From NCBI GenBank assembly GCA_001936135.1, contig CP012812.1, forward strand, positions 1,488,001-1,552,000: a stretch of DNA of 64,000 nt, written 5' to 3'. The notes under the pieces were generated by a model. That model was given only the letters and a program-made list of their open reading frames with translations. It was not told the origin of the DNA and did not search any database. Positions 51,924-61,232 of the stretch are shown here, in pieces (within the stretch, counting starts at the first letter, position 1; each line of letters starts with the position of its first letter). The stretch comes from Saccharomycopsis fibuligera x Saccharomycopsis cf. fibuligera. Its lineage: Eukaryota; Ascomycota; Saccharomycetes; Ascoideales; Saccharomycopsidaceae. Made by a program: the position numbers and the translations under genes.

Positions 51924-52352
51924 CGGTGTGTTATCTTTACTATCTTATCCAAGCTAGATTTTCTTGTGAACAGCTTCTAGTGAAAAGTAGCTCTGCGATG
52001 GGACGGAAAGAAGATGAAAGTTTTTCACTCTGTAATATTTTAACTGAAAAATTCCTTATTTTAAAGTTGGGAAGCAGTTTTTCCCATAGAGTTTTGCGCT
52101 GTGAGAGGCAAAAAAAGTAAAAAAAAGAAACGAGTGATAGGCAACCCCGATGACATCCGGACATTAGCTCATCGCCCGAAAAGCGGAGTTTTTTAATAAT
52201 CAGGTTTTGTTTTTCATTTTTCGTTTTTTCTTACGCGACCGCGTCGTGATTTGTAGGAGGAGTAAGTCATCTTTTAGTGGTCATAAATACAAAGTGTGCC
52301 ATTAACCAGATGATCAGATCACAACAACTTCAGGAACACAACACTACTAATC
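51924..52352. other. RAD16/MGS1 divergent promoter
   Basis: A 429-base bidirectional promoter between two genome-maintenance genes. It holds the ACGCG inverted repeat listed separately and T/C-rich blocks. Short frames are not gene-like. Confidence 0.55.
52233..52244. promoter_or_regulatory. Inverted ACGCG pair in the RAD16/MGS1 promoter
   Basis: ACGCGACCGCGT: two ACGCG half sites in inverted orientation separated by two bases. ACGCG is the MCB core bound by MBF. The site is 110 bases from the MGS1 start and 310 from that of RAD16, so it could serve either or both. Confidence 0.45.
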
Positions 52353-54536
52353 ATGGGGGCACTTGAGTTTCCTTGTGAGAAATGCGGGAAAGCTTTTCTA
52401 TATCAGGATTTGGTGAATCATCGCTGTGTTGCTGCCACAGGGAAGTCCATTTTGAACAAACAGATCAAAACCAAGTTTAAAATCAACGGTAACTCTGTTG
52501 CTGATGATGTAGAGATAATTGATGTTGAGGATGGCGTGCCTCACAGCAGTGCAGAGCTTTTGCCCTCAAAGAAGCGAAAGTTTCAATCACTTGGCCTCAA
52601 TATGTGGTCTGGGCAAAGTTCTAGCAAGAAAACCTCTAAGAGAAAGCCGTTAACCAAATCAAATAGGTACTCAACATCTCCAATATCAAGTAAAGCGCCA
52701 CTGTTTAGCAACAATGACGACTCAGACAACAATTGCGGTGATAATGCCAGCGATGTGCTGTTCGTTTCAGAAAGCTCTAGCAAGCCAAAGATAAGTGCCA
52801 AAGAAGGGGCTAAGCAGCTTGGGTTGAACATGCACTGGAAATCAAGCAAGACCACTACCCAGAAAGGCGGACTGCATCATGATAATCAAGAAGACGACGA
52901 CGGAGCAGAAGTACCTGAGATGGACGAAGGAAATTTCACTCCAACTAATTTGTCGAAGTACTACGATCGACTAGACTATTTACTTGATGAAAAAACCGTT
53001 GAGGTTAAGAAACTCAAATATGACACAAACTTTCCGCTTTCAGAAGTGTTACGGCCAAAGACATTAGATGACTATGTGGGCCACAGCGATATTGTTGGGG
53101 AAGATGGCATAATAAGAAAGTTCATATATACTGGCGTGGTACCGTCAATGATATTCTGGGGTGAACCAGGAGTTGGCAAGACTACGTTGGTAAGGTTAAT
53201 TTTAACAGAAATTAAAAATAGTGCATTCTCCAAGTATTACCAGATCAACGAGTTGAGTGCGGTATCGTCCAATTTGGCAGAGTTGAAAGCAATGTATGAA
53301 AAATTCAAAAAGTTGAAGCGGTTCAATGCTGAGATGAAGATGATTTTGTTTTTGGATGAAATTCATCGGTTTTCCAAGTTACAGCAAGATTTCTTTTTAA
53401 GTTTGATTGAAAACAATGAAATGATATTTTTTGGCTGTACCACAGAAAACCCATCTTATAAAGTTAATGATGCAATGTTGTCAAGATGCCAAATATTTAA
53501 TTTACAAAGAGCTTCGGCTAGTGATATTTTAGCAGTGGTGAATAAAGGGTTATTATACATTAATAAGTCGCGAATATTATTATACAAGAAAAAGCCATTG
53601 ATTATCACGAAGGAGGCAAAAAGTTATCTTGCTCAGATTTGCGATGGTGATTACCGTACTGCTTTGAATCTGTTAGAGACCATTGCCACCAGCTATCCTG
53701 ATAATTTGGGGGAGATGGATCAAAAAGCGTTGCTTAAAGAGTCGCAGTCATCAACCGAATCAGTTGATGTTATCAAGAAAGAGACTAGTAATATCAGTAG
53801 CAATCCTAAAAGAATTTGCATTGATATTGATCATTTGAAGAATTTCTTACAGCACACCATTATTGGCAGCAACTCCAAGATCCAGGTTGAGGACTTATTC
53901 TCAGCTTTGTACAAATCAGTGGTTGGCAGTGATGCTAATGCCGCCATAATATATTTAGCGTATATATTTGAAACGAAACCTGATCCACTAGAAATTGCCA
54001 ACTTCTTGCACAGCATCCTCGTTAACGAGATTGACGAATCCGATAATCACAATAATCAAATTAACCATGTTTCGTTGCTTGAGTTTAGCAACACTGCTTA
54101 CTACGTCGTCACTAAGCTTGGGCTACCTGAATGCGACCTTGCTTTAATCCAATTCACTTACTTATTGTGCCAGGCTCGCAAATCTAGAAAAATTACTAAA
54201 ACCGCTGAACGACTTGAGGACTTTTTTGACAAAAATCCAACTGCGTTGCTGTTATCTATTCCCATGCATATTCGTAATGCACCAACGGAGATGATGAAGG
54301 ATTTGGGATATAGTGATGGGTATAAGTATAATCCAGATTATATTGATGGACAAGTCAAACAGTATTATTTACCAAGAGGGATTAGAAAGACTACTTTTGC
54401 GGAGAGTGAACATTATGGACATTTGGAAGATGAGTCGTTGGGAGAAGCCAAGAAGAAGCAGGAAGTGAAGCTTGAGACAGAAAGTTTGATTAGTCAGCTT
54501 TATGACACGGTGGAGGAGGCAGAAAGCAAGAAATGA
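52353..54536 (+). CDS. MGS1: Replication-associated AAA+ ATPase Mgs1 (WRNIP1/RarA family)
   Basis: A 727-residue Mgs1, a AAA+ ATPase that binds ubiquitinated PCNA at stalled forks. An N-terminal ubiquitin-binding zinc finger is present as C8-x2-C11-x11-H23-x-C25; the His-Cys spacing is shorter than in the usual UBZ4. A charged linker to about residue 225 contains LGLNM twice (80-84 and 156-160). The AAA+ core starts at LRPKTLDDYVGH, with GEPGVGKT (270-277) and LFLDEIHRF (332-340), then GCTTENPSY and the sensor Arg in MLSRC. The C-terminal tetramerisation region includes HIRNAPTEMMKDLGY and YKYNPDY, a RarA/WRNIP1 hallmark. It is longer than the 587-residue yeast protein, mainly in the linker. 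Starts at the first ATG. Confidence 0.96.
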   Translation: MGALEFPCEKCGKAFLYQDLVNHRCVAATGKSILNKQIKTKFKINGNSVADDVEIIDVEDGVPHSSAELLPSKKRKFQSLGLNMWSGQSSSKKTSKRKPLTKSNRYSTSPISSKAPLFSNNDDSDNNCGDNASDVLFVSESSSKPKISAKEGAKQLGLNMHWKSSKTTTQKGGLHHDNQEDDDGAEVPEMDEGNFTPTNLSKYYDRLDYLLDEKTVEVKKLKYDTNFPLSEVLRPKTLDDYVGHSDIVGEDGIIRKFIYTGVVPSMIFWGEPGVGKTTLVRLILTEIKNSAFSKYYQINELSAVSSNLAELKAMYEKFKKLKRFNAEMKMILFLDEIHRFSKLQQDFFLSLIENNEMIFFGCTTENPSYKVNDAMLSRCQIFNLQRASASDILAVVNKGLLYINKSRILLYKKKPLIITKEAKSYLAQICDGDYRTALNLLETIATSYPDNLGEMDQKALLKESQSSTESVDVIKKETSNISSNPKRICIDIDHLKNFLQHTIIGSNSKIQVEDLFSALYKSVVGSDANAAIIYLAYIFETKPDPLEIANFLHSILVNEIDESDNHNNQINHVSLLEFSNTAYYVVTKLGLPECDLALIQFTYLLCQARKSRKITKTAERLEDFFDKNPTALLLSIPMHIRNAPTEMMKDLGYSDGYKYNPDYIDGQVKQYYLPRGIRKTTFAESEHYGHLEDESLGEAKKKQEVKLETESLISQLYDTVEEAESKK

Positions 54537-55158
54537 CATTCGTCTGTTGGTAGAAGATGTGTATTATATTTATGTCTATAGTAAATCTATATGATGTTTA
54601 ATCATTTGACTGATTTGATGTTGTACCTGGACGCAGTAATAGTTACTGATTACGACAAAGTAGGATTTCAAACATCACGGTGACGTGCGCCTGTTATTCA
54701 AGTAAAAGCTGATGTGGCTACTAAGTAGTACCCTAGTTGGTTCGTTCTCAACTGGCTAGAGTTTCAGTTTTTCTATTCGTCTTTATAAAAGACTTACTGT
54801 CAACTTGTATCGTCTCACGGATAGCCAGCACTATGCTGATTATAAAACCCAAGAAATTGGTATAAAATTACATAAAAGGTTAGTCAAAAAGCATATTCAG
54901 CCACGCAAGATTATGCGATATGACGCGCAATGGGCATCGCGATAACCAGAATCAAAAAACACGAGAAACGCCTCCAGCTGGCAACGTGTGTGGCTGGAGG
55001 AAGTATAAATTGAACATTGAACCCAGTCTGTATCTTCATCCAGGCGCGGTCTATTTATTCACGATCTTTTATATCTAATATTCTGGCGCTATTTTCTTGT
55101 TCTTTTTTTTTCTTTTTTTCTTTTTTTTTTTTTTTGGAGTTACAGTTTGCTATTTACT
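54537..55158. other. MGS1 to RNY1 spacer and RNY1 promoter
   Basis: A 620-base interval with a TATA box (TATAAAT, 55004-55010), an inverted repeat just upstream, and a broken pyrimidine tract (55100-55136) before the RNY1 ATG, a common yeast leader feature. Confidence 0.5.
54971..55000. promoter_or_regulatory. Inverted repeat next to the RNY1 TATA box
   Basis: CCTCCAGC and GCTGGAGG are perfect 8-base arms separated by 14 bases. The right arm ends three bases before the TATA box. The arrangement suggests a dimeric activator or repressor site. A hairpin in RNA is unlikely, because it is upstream of the probable transcript start. Confidence 0.5.
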
Positions 55159-56436
55159 ATGAAATTACTTGACATATTGTCTGTCTTAGCGGTTGTGCCG
55201 TTGGCTCTGGCCTCGGTAGTTCCTTTAAACCAAAATATTGTCTACCAACAGCAACAACTGCAGCAATACTTAGTACAACTGCAACAGTATCAGCAAGTAT
55301 TTGATGATATCCAAGCCCCACACTGCCCAAGAGGTCTTCCACTTTCATGTCAAAACACAACTCAAGTTGCTGATTCTTGCTGTTTTGATAACACTTTATT
55401 TCTTAGCACCCAGTTCTGGAATTACTACCCCGCCATTGGCGGCAACGAGACATTCACATTACATGGCCTCTGGCCAGATAATTGTGATGGCAGCTATGAG
55501 CAGTTCTGCGATAATAAGATGAATATCCGTAATGTAACAGAGATTCTTCAGCAGTTTGGCGAAGAGGAGTTGTTAAAGAAAATGCAAGAAGTTTGGTTGA
55601 ATATCAATCATGATGATGAGAGCTTATGGCTTCACGAGTTCAACAAGCATGGGACATGCGTTGATACAATTAAGCCATCATGTTACAAGAAGCTCACTGA
55701 TGGTGGCGCCACGTATAAAAATAACAAAAATGTGGTGGATTTCATGAAGATTACAATGAATTTGTACGAGAAACTTCCTACTTTCCAATGGCTCGCGGAA
55801 GCCGGCATCCACCCATCCACCGAAATCACATATTCCAGAAAACAAATTGAAGAAGCACTTAGCCGCAAGTTTAACGCGTTGCCTTTTATCAAATGCAACA
55901 AATACAACGGTATCCAAGAAATTTGGTACTTCCACAACTCCAAAGGGTCTCTTTTGCAACAGGAGTTTTTCCCAATAGACACTTTAAACAAGGGAAATTG
56001 CCCAGCAGAAGGTATCAAGTTTTATCCAAAGGGCTCTTTGGGCAGGCAACCACCATCGCCATCGCCACCAGGCAATGGTAGAGGCACTAGAGGCTACGTT
56101 AAGCTTAGTGGCCAGGATGGTTGTTTGATCAGAAATGGGAAATGGTACGTTGATGGGAGATGTGCTACTTATTATTTAGAAAAAGCACCATTTGGTGGAC
56201 ACAACTTGAAAACTAGAGCAGGGTACTGTGCGGTGACTAGAGGCAGTGGTAATGCGCTTGTATGTGGTAGAAAGACCAAAGCAATGCAGTTTCAGTATGA
56301 TAAGGAAACCGGAGAGCTTAGCTTGAATGGGAAGAGCGACTGGAGTGCCGATGCTGTGCCTAGAGGAAGAAGACAAATCAATGTTTACCCTGGTAGTGAT
56401 AGACAGGTCAAATTTCATTTGGTTTTTGGGAAATAA
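55159..56436 (+). CDS. RNY1: Secreted/vacuolar ribonuclease T2
   Basis: A 425-residue T2-family RNase corresponding to Rny1, which cleaves RNA in the vacuole or after release during stress. A signal peptide covers about residues 1-19 (MKLLDILSVLAVVPLALA). A Gln-rich stretch (about 29-47) precedes the catalytic domain. The two conserved sites are intact: LHGLWP (H102) and WLHEFNKHGTC (H159, E160, K163, H164). The family cysteines are present. A C-terminal extension of about 100 residues after a Pro-rich hinge (PPSPSPPG) is also present in yeast Rny1. The start used is the first ATG; the frame is open four codons upstream from a TTG only. CTG codons occur in the signal peptide and Gln stretch and would read as Ser in a CUG-Ser yeast. 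Confidence 0.95.
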   Translation: MKLLDILSVLAVVPLALASVVPLNQNIVYQQQQLQQYLVQLQQYQQVFDDIQAPHCPRGLPLSCQNTTQVADSCCFDNTLFLSTQFWNYYPAIGGNETFTLHGLWPDNCDGSYEQFCDNKMNIRNVTEILQQFGEEELLKKMQEVWLNINHDDESLWLHEFNKHGTCVDTIKPSCYKKLTDGGATYKNNKNVVDFMKITMNLYEKLPTFQWLAEAGIHPSTEITYSRKQIEEALSRKFNALPFIKCNKYNGIQEIWYFHNSKGSLLQQEFFPIDTLNKGNCPAEGIKFYPKGSLGRQPPSPSPPGNGRGTRGYVKLSGQDGCLIRNGKWYVDGRCATYYLEKAPFGGHNLKTRAGYCAVTRGSGNALVCGRKTKAMQFQYDKETGELSLNGKSDWSADAVPRGRRQINVYPGSDRQVKFHLVFGK

Positions 56437-56885
56437 TCTTTCATAATTTCAAATGAAAATTTATAGACTAGTGGAAATATTATTTTAAAGATTAGAGAGA
56501 CTAGAAAATCTCTGCAGGTGAGAAGAGAGAGGTTTGTTTTTATATATATTTTACCAAAAAAAGAAAAAAAAAATTATTTATCTATGTATAGAAACCAGCA
56601 TAGACCATTTTATTATTTTGGTGACTAAAAATAAAGATTAAAAAAAAATTTTCAACAAGGGCGAGAGAGGGCCTTTTAATGCTGAGCAGATGTAGCCACT
56701 TTTTTAGTAATATATGTTTGACTCTTTCTCTCTGAGTCATAACACAAAGAGACAAACAAGAATACTTGATTAATAAAAAGCTTTGAAGAAAAAAAAAATA
56801 AAAAACATTTTTTTTCAAGCTTTAATGATAATTAGAGTCTGTTATACCAGGTTCACAATAATCAATGTGACAATTCAACAGCCAA
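56437..56885. other. Convergent spacer between RNY1 and the S33 hydrolase gene
   Basis: About 450 AT-rich bases with A-runs (56557-56573, 56641-56648, 56789-56797), consistent with two opposed 3' ends. No gene is seen. Confidence 0.5.
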
Positions 56886-58481
56886 TCAATCAACCTCCCT
56901 GTCCAACAACATGAACAAATTCTCCATCACTGTTTTTGCATCAGCCCTCAATCCATTATGAAAATACTTTGAAGTGACCCAAGTCCGAATCTTTCCAAAA
57001 TAATTCTCAATCGTATGATTACTAACTCCCAAATCAACATACAAATCATTATAGTACTGTGCAGCAACAACTTTAACAATTTTCACGTCCTTTTTATCAA
57101 CTTTCAATGGTGAATTTGGCGGTAAAATTGCTTGTTTTGCAACATAGCTCTCCAAAGAATCATATATTCTGCGTAGTGCTGGCGGATCATAAACGCGGCC
57201 CCAATTATCGTGATGATGAATCTTGTATGCTAGTTTTTTGAATGGCTTTAACTCGACATAATCGTCAAAACTTGACTTGAAAAACATTTCGCCGGTGAAA
57301 TAGATTGGCTCTTTTTCATTGTCATCTAACCATTTCTGGTCGTTTAAGTGGTGGATATGCTCAGAAATGGCAAATAGATGTTTGTGTTCTGGTGAGTATC
57401 TTAATCTATCTGCGCTCCAGTTGGATTTTTTCCCCGGTCCGTCTAAATAGATGGCCTCTTGAAAAAGCGCATAAATCACATTAGAGTCATAACCGACGTT
57501 AGCTTCAATGGCACTGAGAGTGTTATATGTAGGAAATCCAAACTGTTTCAACTCATGATCAAATTTGAAAATAAGCTGTCTGATATTGTCTGTGCCTCCT
57601 GATGCGCCAAAGTTAAGTCCTAATTGTTGAAACCGTTCAACACTTAACTTCCCACCGCTTGGCAATGCAACGTCATGAGAGTACAAGTAGCTAACTATAC
57701 GCTTAACTTTGGAGACATCCTGTGGATATTTAGCGTAATAGTGAGCATTGCGTTCAATAGTACGTTTGTATGTCGCTTTATACACTTCATCGGGACCAAT
57801 CTCATCACCAAGACCCGGGATACCACCAGTTAAAATGACTTCCTCTAAGCTGTCGGGATAAAAGGACAAGTATGTATGAGAGCAATAGCCACCATATGAT
57901 TGACCTTGCACTGACCATTTTTTCTGAGGGAAATCTTTGAAAAGCAACTTTCGAATAGTTTCACAATCTTCGACTATACTGTCGGCTCTGAATGCTTTGA
58001 CTAATTCCAAATATTGGTCAATGTTGTTATCGTTAATATCCTTGCCGTAGCCCAAACATAAGCCCATAAAGGTAAACGTCTGAATATCCAAGGGGGTACT
58101 AAGCCCCGTGCCACGCTGATCATAGTTGATTACAGTGTAGCCTTTGTCCAAAAGAGCCCCTATGAAACCTTCGTTAGCTAATGGTGTATAAGCAGGGAAT
58201 CCGGGCCCACCTTGCAAGAAAACAATCACTTTGTCGTTTTCAGCAAACGCAGGCCCGCTAAGTCGCGATTCTGTGGTGGTGTCTTTGTAAAGCTGGGTAA
58301 TTTTGGCCACAATATCGATCTTGCCTTTAGATGGGTCATGGTAGAATAATGGGACCTTGAATTGGTATACCCAGTTAAAAACCGTTTCGGACTTGAAAGT
58401 ATCGATGATGTGATATTTGGGCAGCATTTCAGTTTGGCTGGGCTCAGACGGTGGCACTTCTTTGTGAAATATTGTTCCCAT
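56886..58481 (-). CDS. Alpha/beta hydrolase, proline iminopeptidase-like (peptidase S33)
   Basis: A 531-residue hydrolase of the S33 type, which removes N-terminal residues, typically Pro, from peptides. The oxyanion strand reads FLQGGPG (88-94; HGGPG in the family), followed by the hallmark YDQRGTGLS (120-128) and the nucleophile elbow GQSYGG (193-198; Ser195). A histidine-rich HHHDNWGR near the C-terminus probably supplies the catalytic His, and the Asp lies before it. The large helical cap typical of aminopeptidases is present. There is no signal peptide or membrane segment, so it is probably cytosolic. The actual substrate cannot be predicted; other fungal members are annotated only as prolyl aminopeptidases. 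It is divergent from SPP1. Confidence 0.88.
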   Translation of the reverse strand: MGTIFHKEVPPSEPSQTEMLPKYHIIDTFKSETVFNWVYQFKVPLFYHDPSKGKIDIVAKITQLYKDTTTESRLSGPAFAENDKVIVFLQGGPGFPAYTPLANEGFIGALLDKGYTVINYDQRGTGLSTPLDIQTFTFMGLCLGYGKDINDNNIDQYLELVKAFRADSIVEDCETIRKLLFKDFPQKKWSVQGQSYGGYCSHTYLSFYPDSLEEVILTGGIPGLGDEIGPDEVYKATYKRTIERNAHYYAKYPQDVSKVKRIVSYLYSHDVALPSGGKLSVERFQQLGLNFGASGGTDNIRQLIFKFDHELKQFGFPTYNTLSAIEANVGYDSNVIYALFQEAIYLDGPGKKSNWSADRLRYSPEHKHLFAISEHIHHLNDQKWLDDNEKEPIYFTGEMFFKSSFDDYVELKPFKKLAYKIHHHDNWGRVYDPPALRRIYDSLESYVAKQAILPPNSPLKVDKKDVKIVKVVAAQYYNDLYVDLGVSNHTIENYFGKIRTWVTSKYFHNGLRADAKTVMENLFMLLDREVD

Positions 58482-58792
58482 TGTAACAATTTACTGGCTG
58501 ACACGGTAATTGCTGTATTTACTGATGGTTTAGTAGTTGATGAAAGTGAACATTTTGGTGAGCTTTGGTGATTGCCGTGTTTGCTGTTTTCGGTCGCTAT
58601 TGGTGTATGCGATATCATGTGTAGTGATGTTATATGAGGCACATACCATTCACACGTCTCTTTTGTTTTCATTTATTTTTTTTTTTCTATTTTTTATATT
58701 TCGTGATTCAAACAAACCAAAGAGATATTGGAAGACACACCACATTCATTACTACACGTCAAGCCATTTCTGCGACATAGACACCTCTCGAT
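58482..58792. other. Divergent promoter of the hydrolase and SPP1
   Basis: About 310 bases. It contains a T-run at 58674-58686 near a TATATTT. No other motif stands out. Confidence 0.4.
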
Positions 58793-60364
58793 ATGACCGA
58801 AGAAAAGAAAAGAAAAAAAACAACGCTTTCCGTCAAGTCCAAGAAACCAAAGACCGGATCGCCTACCAAACAACAACAACAACAACAACAACAGCAGCAG
58901 CAGCAGCATCAGCATCATGAGCAGCAAAAGCCACTGTTGACGGCAAACTTCATTGAGTACAACGGCACAAAACTTCCATTTCCCAAGCCGTCACGCGCAT
59001 TCAATAATAACAGCGAACCTTTGTATTGTGTATGTCGCAGTATTGATAATGGCGAGCTTATGGTGGGCTGTGACTCCTGCGATGACTGGTACCATTTTCG
59101 TTGCTTGAAATTGAACAAGAAATTTGAAAAGTTGTACTATAAGTATTATTGTCCGTATTGTGAGAAAGAAGATCCAGGGTTAAGGTCATTATATAAGAAG
59201 AAATGCTTGCTTCGCGAGTGCTTCAATCCGATTTCTAGGAACTCCAAGTTTTGCTCCAGAGATCATGGGATTGAATATTTTAAGCAGATCAAAGGGAAAA
59301 TTGTTGCTCAGCAGGAGCAGACAGAGAAACTTACAAAAGAGGCGCTATCATCGCTGACTGGGGGTGCTTTGAATAAAGCTTCCCAGTTGACTATCAATGA
59401 AGTCAGTGCTATTTTGCAAAAGACTAATGACTTAACCGTAGCGAAGTTGCAGACACTTGGTAACTACTTGCCTCAGGTGCCTGATGCCGAGTTTGCTAAA
59501 TTTGTGGAGTTGTACAATGATAACGGCGGCGAAGAAGCATACGAAGAAAGCGAATATGCTGCTGAACAGCATGCTCAAGAAGTAGAGTTATCCCATATTA
59601 ATAAAGAGCATCGCTTTTACAAGTTAAAGCTTGAATACTTGAACAACATCAATGAAAAAGTCAAAATAATCAATGACTATTTGACCAGTTTGGCCGGTGG
59701 CGGTGATTCTGCGGCTCAGCAGCAAGAAAAGCAGCAAGGTTCAAAGAAAAGTAAAAGCAAGAGCAAAAAGAAAGGACCAAAGAAACTTGAGGTGTGCGGA
59801 TATGATAAGATTTTATCCAAGACTTTGACTCAGTGGCAGCATTATCTTGCTCACGATGCCCAGAGTGATCAATTTTTCAAAGTTCACGAGTCAAACCAAC
59901 AACAACAGGAGCAGGAGGAGAAGCAGGTCGATAAGAAAGAGGAGCTATGCAAAGTACACGTCGACAACGAAGACTACTTCCAGGATCAATTAGTACAATT
60001 TAAACAGAGATTTTCCACTCTAGAGCAATGGAAAGCATACCAGGAGTTTCTCAACGAACCTGAGGATGAAGATGACGAGGACAGTGATGATGACAATGAC
60101 ACTCTATTCTCCAACTTATGCTTACTTGAAAGACGAAAATGCCAAAGACATACTGGCTGGCAAGCAAGAGTGGCAGAAGAGCTAATTATCAGATTAAATG
60201 AGCTCAAGGTGGCGAAAGGTGAAGTGGAACATGCCAAAGAAGACTTGAAAAGACGATATGTGATTGAATACTGGGAACAGAAGGAGGAGGAGGAAGAAGA
60301 AGAAGGAGCAGTTGTTAATAATTTCAATAACGGTGTTGCTCATAATCAGTTGGTTGGTGCATAG
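58793..60364 (+). CDS. SPP1: COMPASS (Set1C) PHD-finger subunit Spp1
   Basis: A 523-residue protein with the domain order of Spp1, the COMPASS subunit which reads H3K4me2/3 and in meiosis links methylated histones to break sites. A PHD finger occupies about 77-123 (C79, C81, C93, C96, H101, C104, C120, C123; aromatic W99 in DDWYHF). It is followed by the Spp1-specific Cys/His segment CLLRECFNPISRNSKFCSRDH (138-158). An N-terminal polyGln/His tract (27-42), a Gln- and Lys-rich middle and acidic Glu-rich stretches make it longer than the 353-residue S. cerevisiae protein. The C-terminal region includes CQRHTGWQ, typical of fungal Spp1/CFP1. The first ATG is used. Confidence 0.93.
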   Translation: MTEEKKRKKTTLSVKSKKPKTGSPTKQQQQQQQQQQQQHQHHEQQKPLLTANFIEYNGTKLPFPKPSRAFNNNSEPLYCVCRSIDNGELMVGCDSCDDWYHFRCLKLNKKFEKLYYKYYCPYCEKEDPGLRSLYKKKCLLRECFNPISRNSKFCSRDHGIEYFKQIKGKIVAQQEQTEKLTKEALSSLTGGALNKASQLTINEVSAILQKTNDLTVAKLQTLGNYLPQVPDAEFAKFVELYNDNGGEEAYEESEYAAEQHAQEVELSHINKEHRFYKLKLEYLNNINEKVKIINDYLTSLAGGGDSAAQQQEKQQGSKKSKSKSKKKGPKKLEVCGYDKILSKTLTQWQHYLAHDAQSDQFFKVHESNQQQQEQEEKQVDKKEELCKVHVDNEDYFQDQLVQFKQRFSTLEQWKAYQEFLNEPEDEDDEDSDDDNDTLFSNLCLLERRKCQRHTGWQARVAEELIIRLNELKVAKGEVEHAKEDLKRRYVIEYWEQKEEEEEEEGAVVNNFNNGVAHNQLVGA

Positions 60365-60519
60365 TGATTGATGACTCTATATTTACTAGGTCGTAACCCG
60401 TGGAGAGCGCGACGTCATAACCTCTATTTTCAGTATTCGTGCTTCATAGGTTTTTGATTTTAAAATCAAGGTTCGCATTTCTCAGGGTCTTATAGTGGCA
60501 TGCATTATCAATGAAGGGA

Positions 60520-60553
<34 letters not shown>

Positions 60554-61232
60554 GTACACTTACTGTAATGCATTTTTATCATATGCAATATCTAACTATA
60601 CCGTAAGCAGCCCTTAATTATTATCAGCAATAAAATAGCACCGTTCCAGCTAGCTGCTAAAATGTGCTACTAAACGTGGTAGATACTTCAAAATAGTGTC
60701 TCTAAACTCCGAACCACAGTATCACAGAACGTGCAATGGCCTACTTCCCAATTAGGCATCTCTCAGAGCGCAGATTACACTATCAAATGGAGCGTATTGT
60801 GAAATGTCTTTCTTCGAAAAAGAGTCAGCCTGAGGCTTTTATAAAAACACCTCAAATTTGCTACCTTATCAATACCATTCCTGGATGCTAGAGACGCTAC
60901 CGTCGACGTTGGTGTTGCCATTGGTGTTGCCATTGGTGTTGATTAGTGATACCTCTCTCATAGTATTTAAATGGTTCTGGTTGTGTGCCCTTGATTGCAT
61001 ATGTTTTGCGGAGGTATCTACTACTAAGAATAGACTACAGCAGGCAGCCAATAGGAACACACAACCATAGCATCTACTTGCAATAGCGAATATTTCACTC
61101 TCTTTGCCACGTATTTATACTATCTCACACTCTCTATTTATCTCTTATCTTATCTTTCTTTCCCAGTAAACACCGAAGCATCACTGATAGCTACACGACA
61201 ACTCATACTTATTATCATAACTCACATTAACA
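60365..61232. other. SPP1 to DOG-like spacer, with a T31 run and a 12-bp repeat
   Basis: An interval of about 870 bases. A run of 31 T is at 60522-60552. TTGGTGTTGCCA is repeated 2.8 times at 60909-60942. CT-rich promoter sequence lies just before the next gene (61100-61160). The open frames on both strands across the repeat look incidental. Confidence 0.5.
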
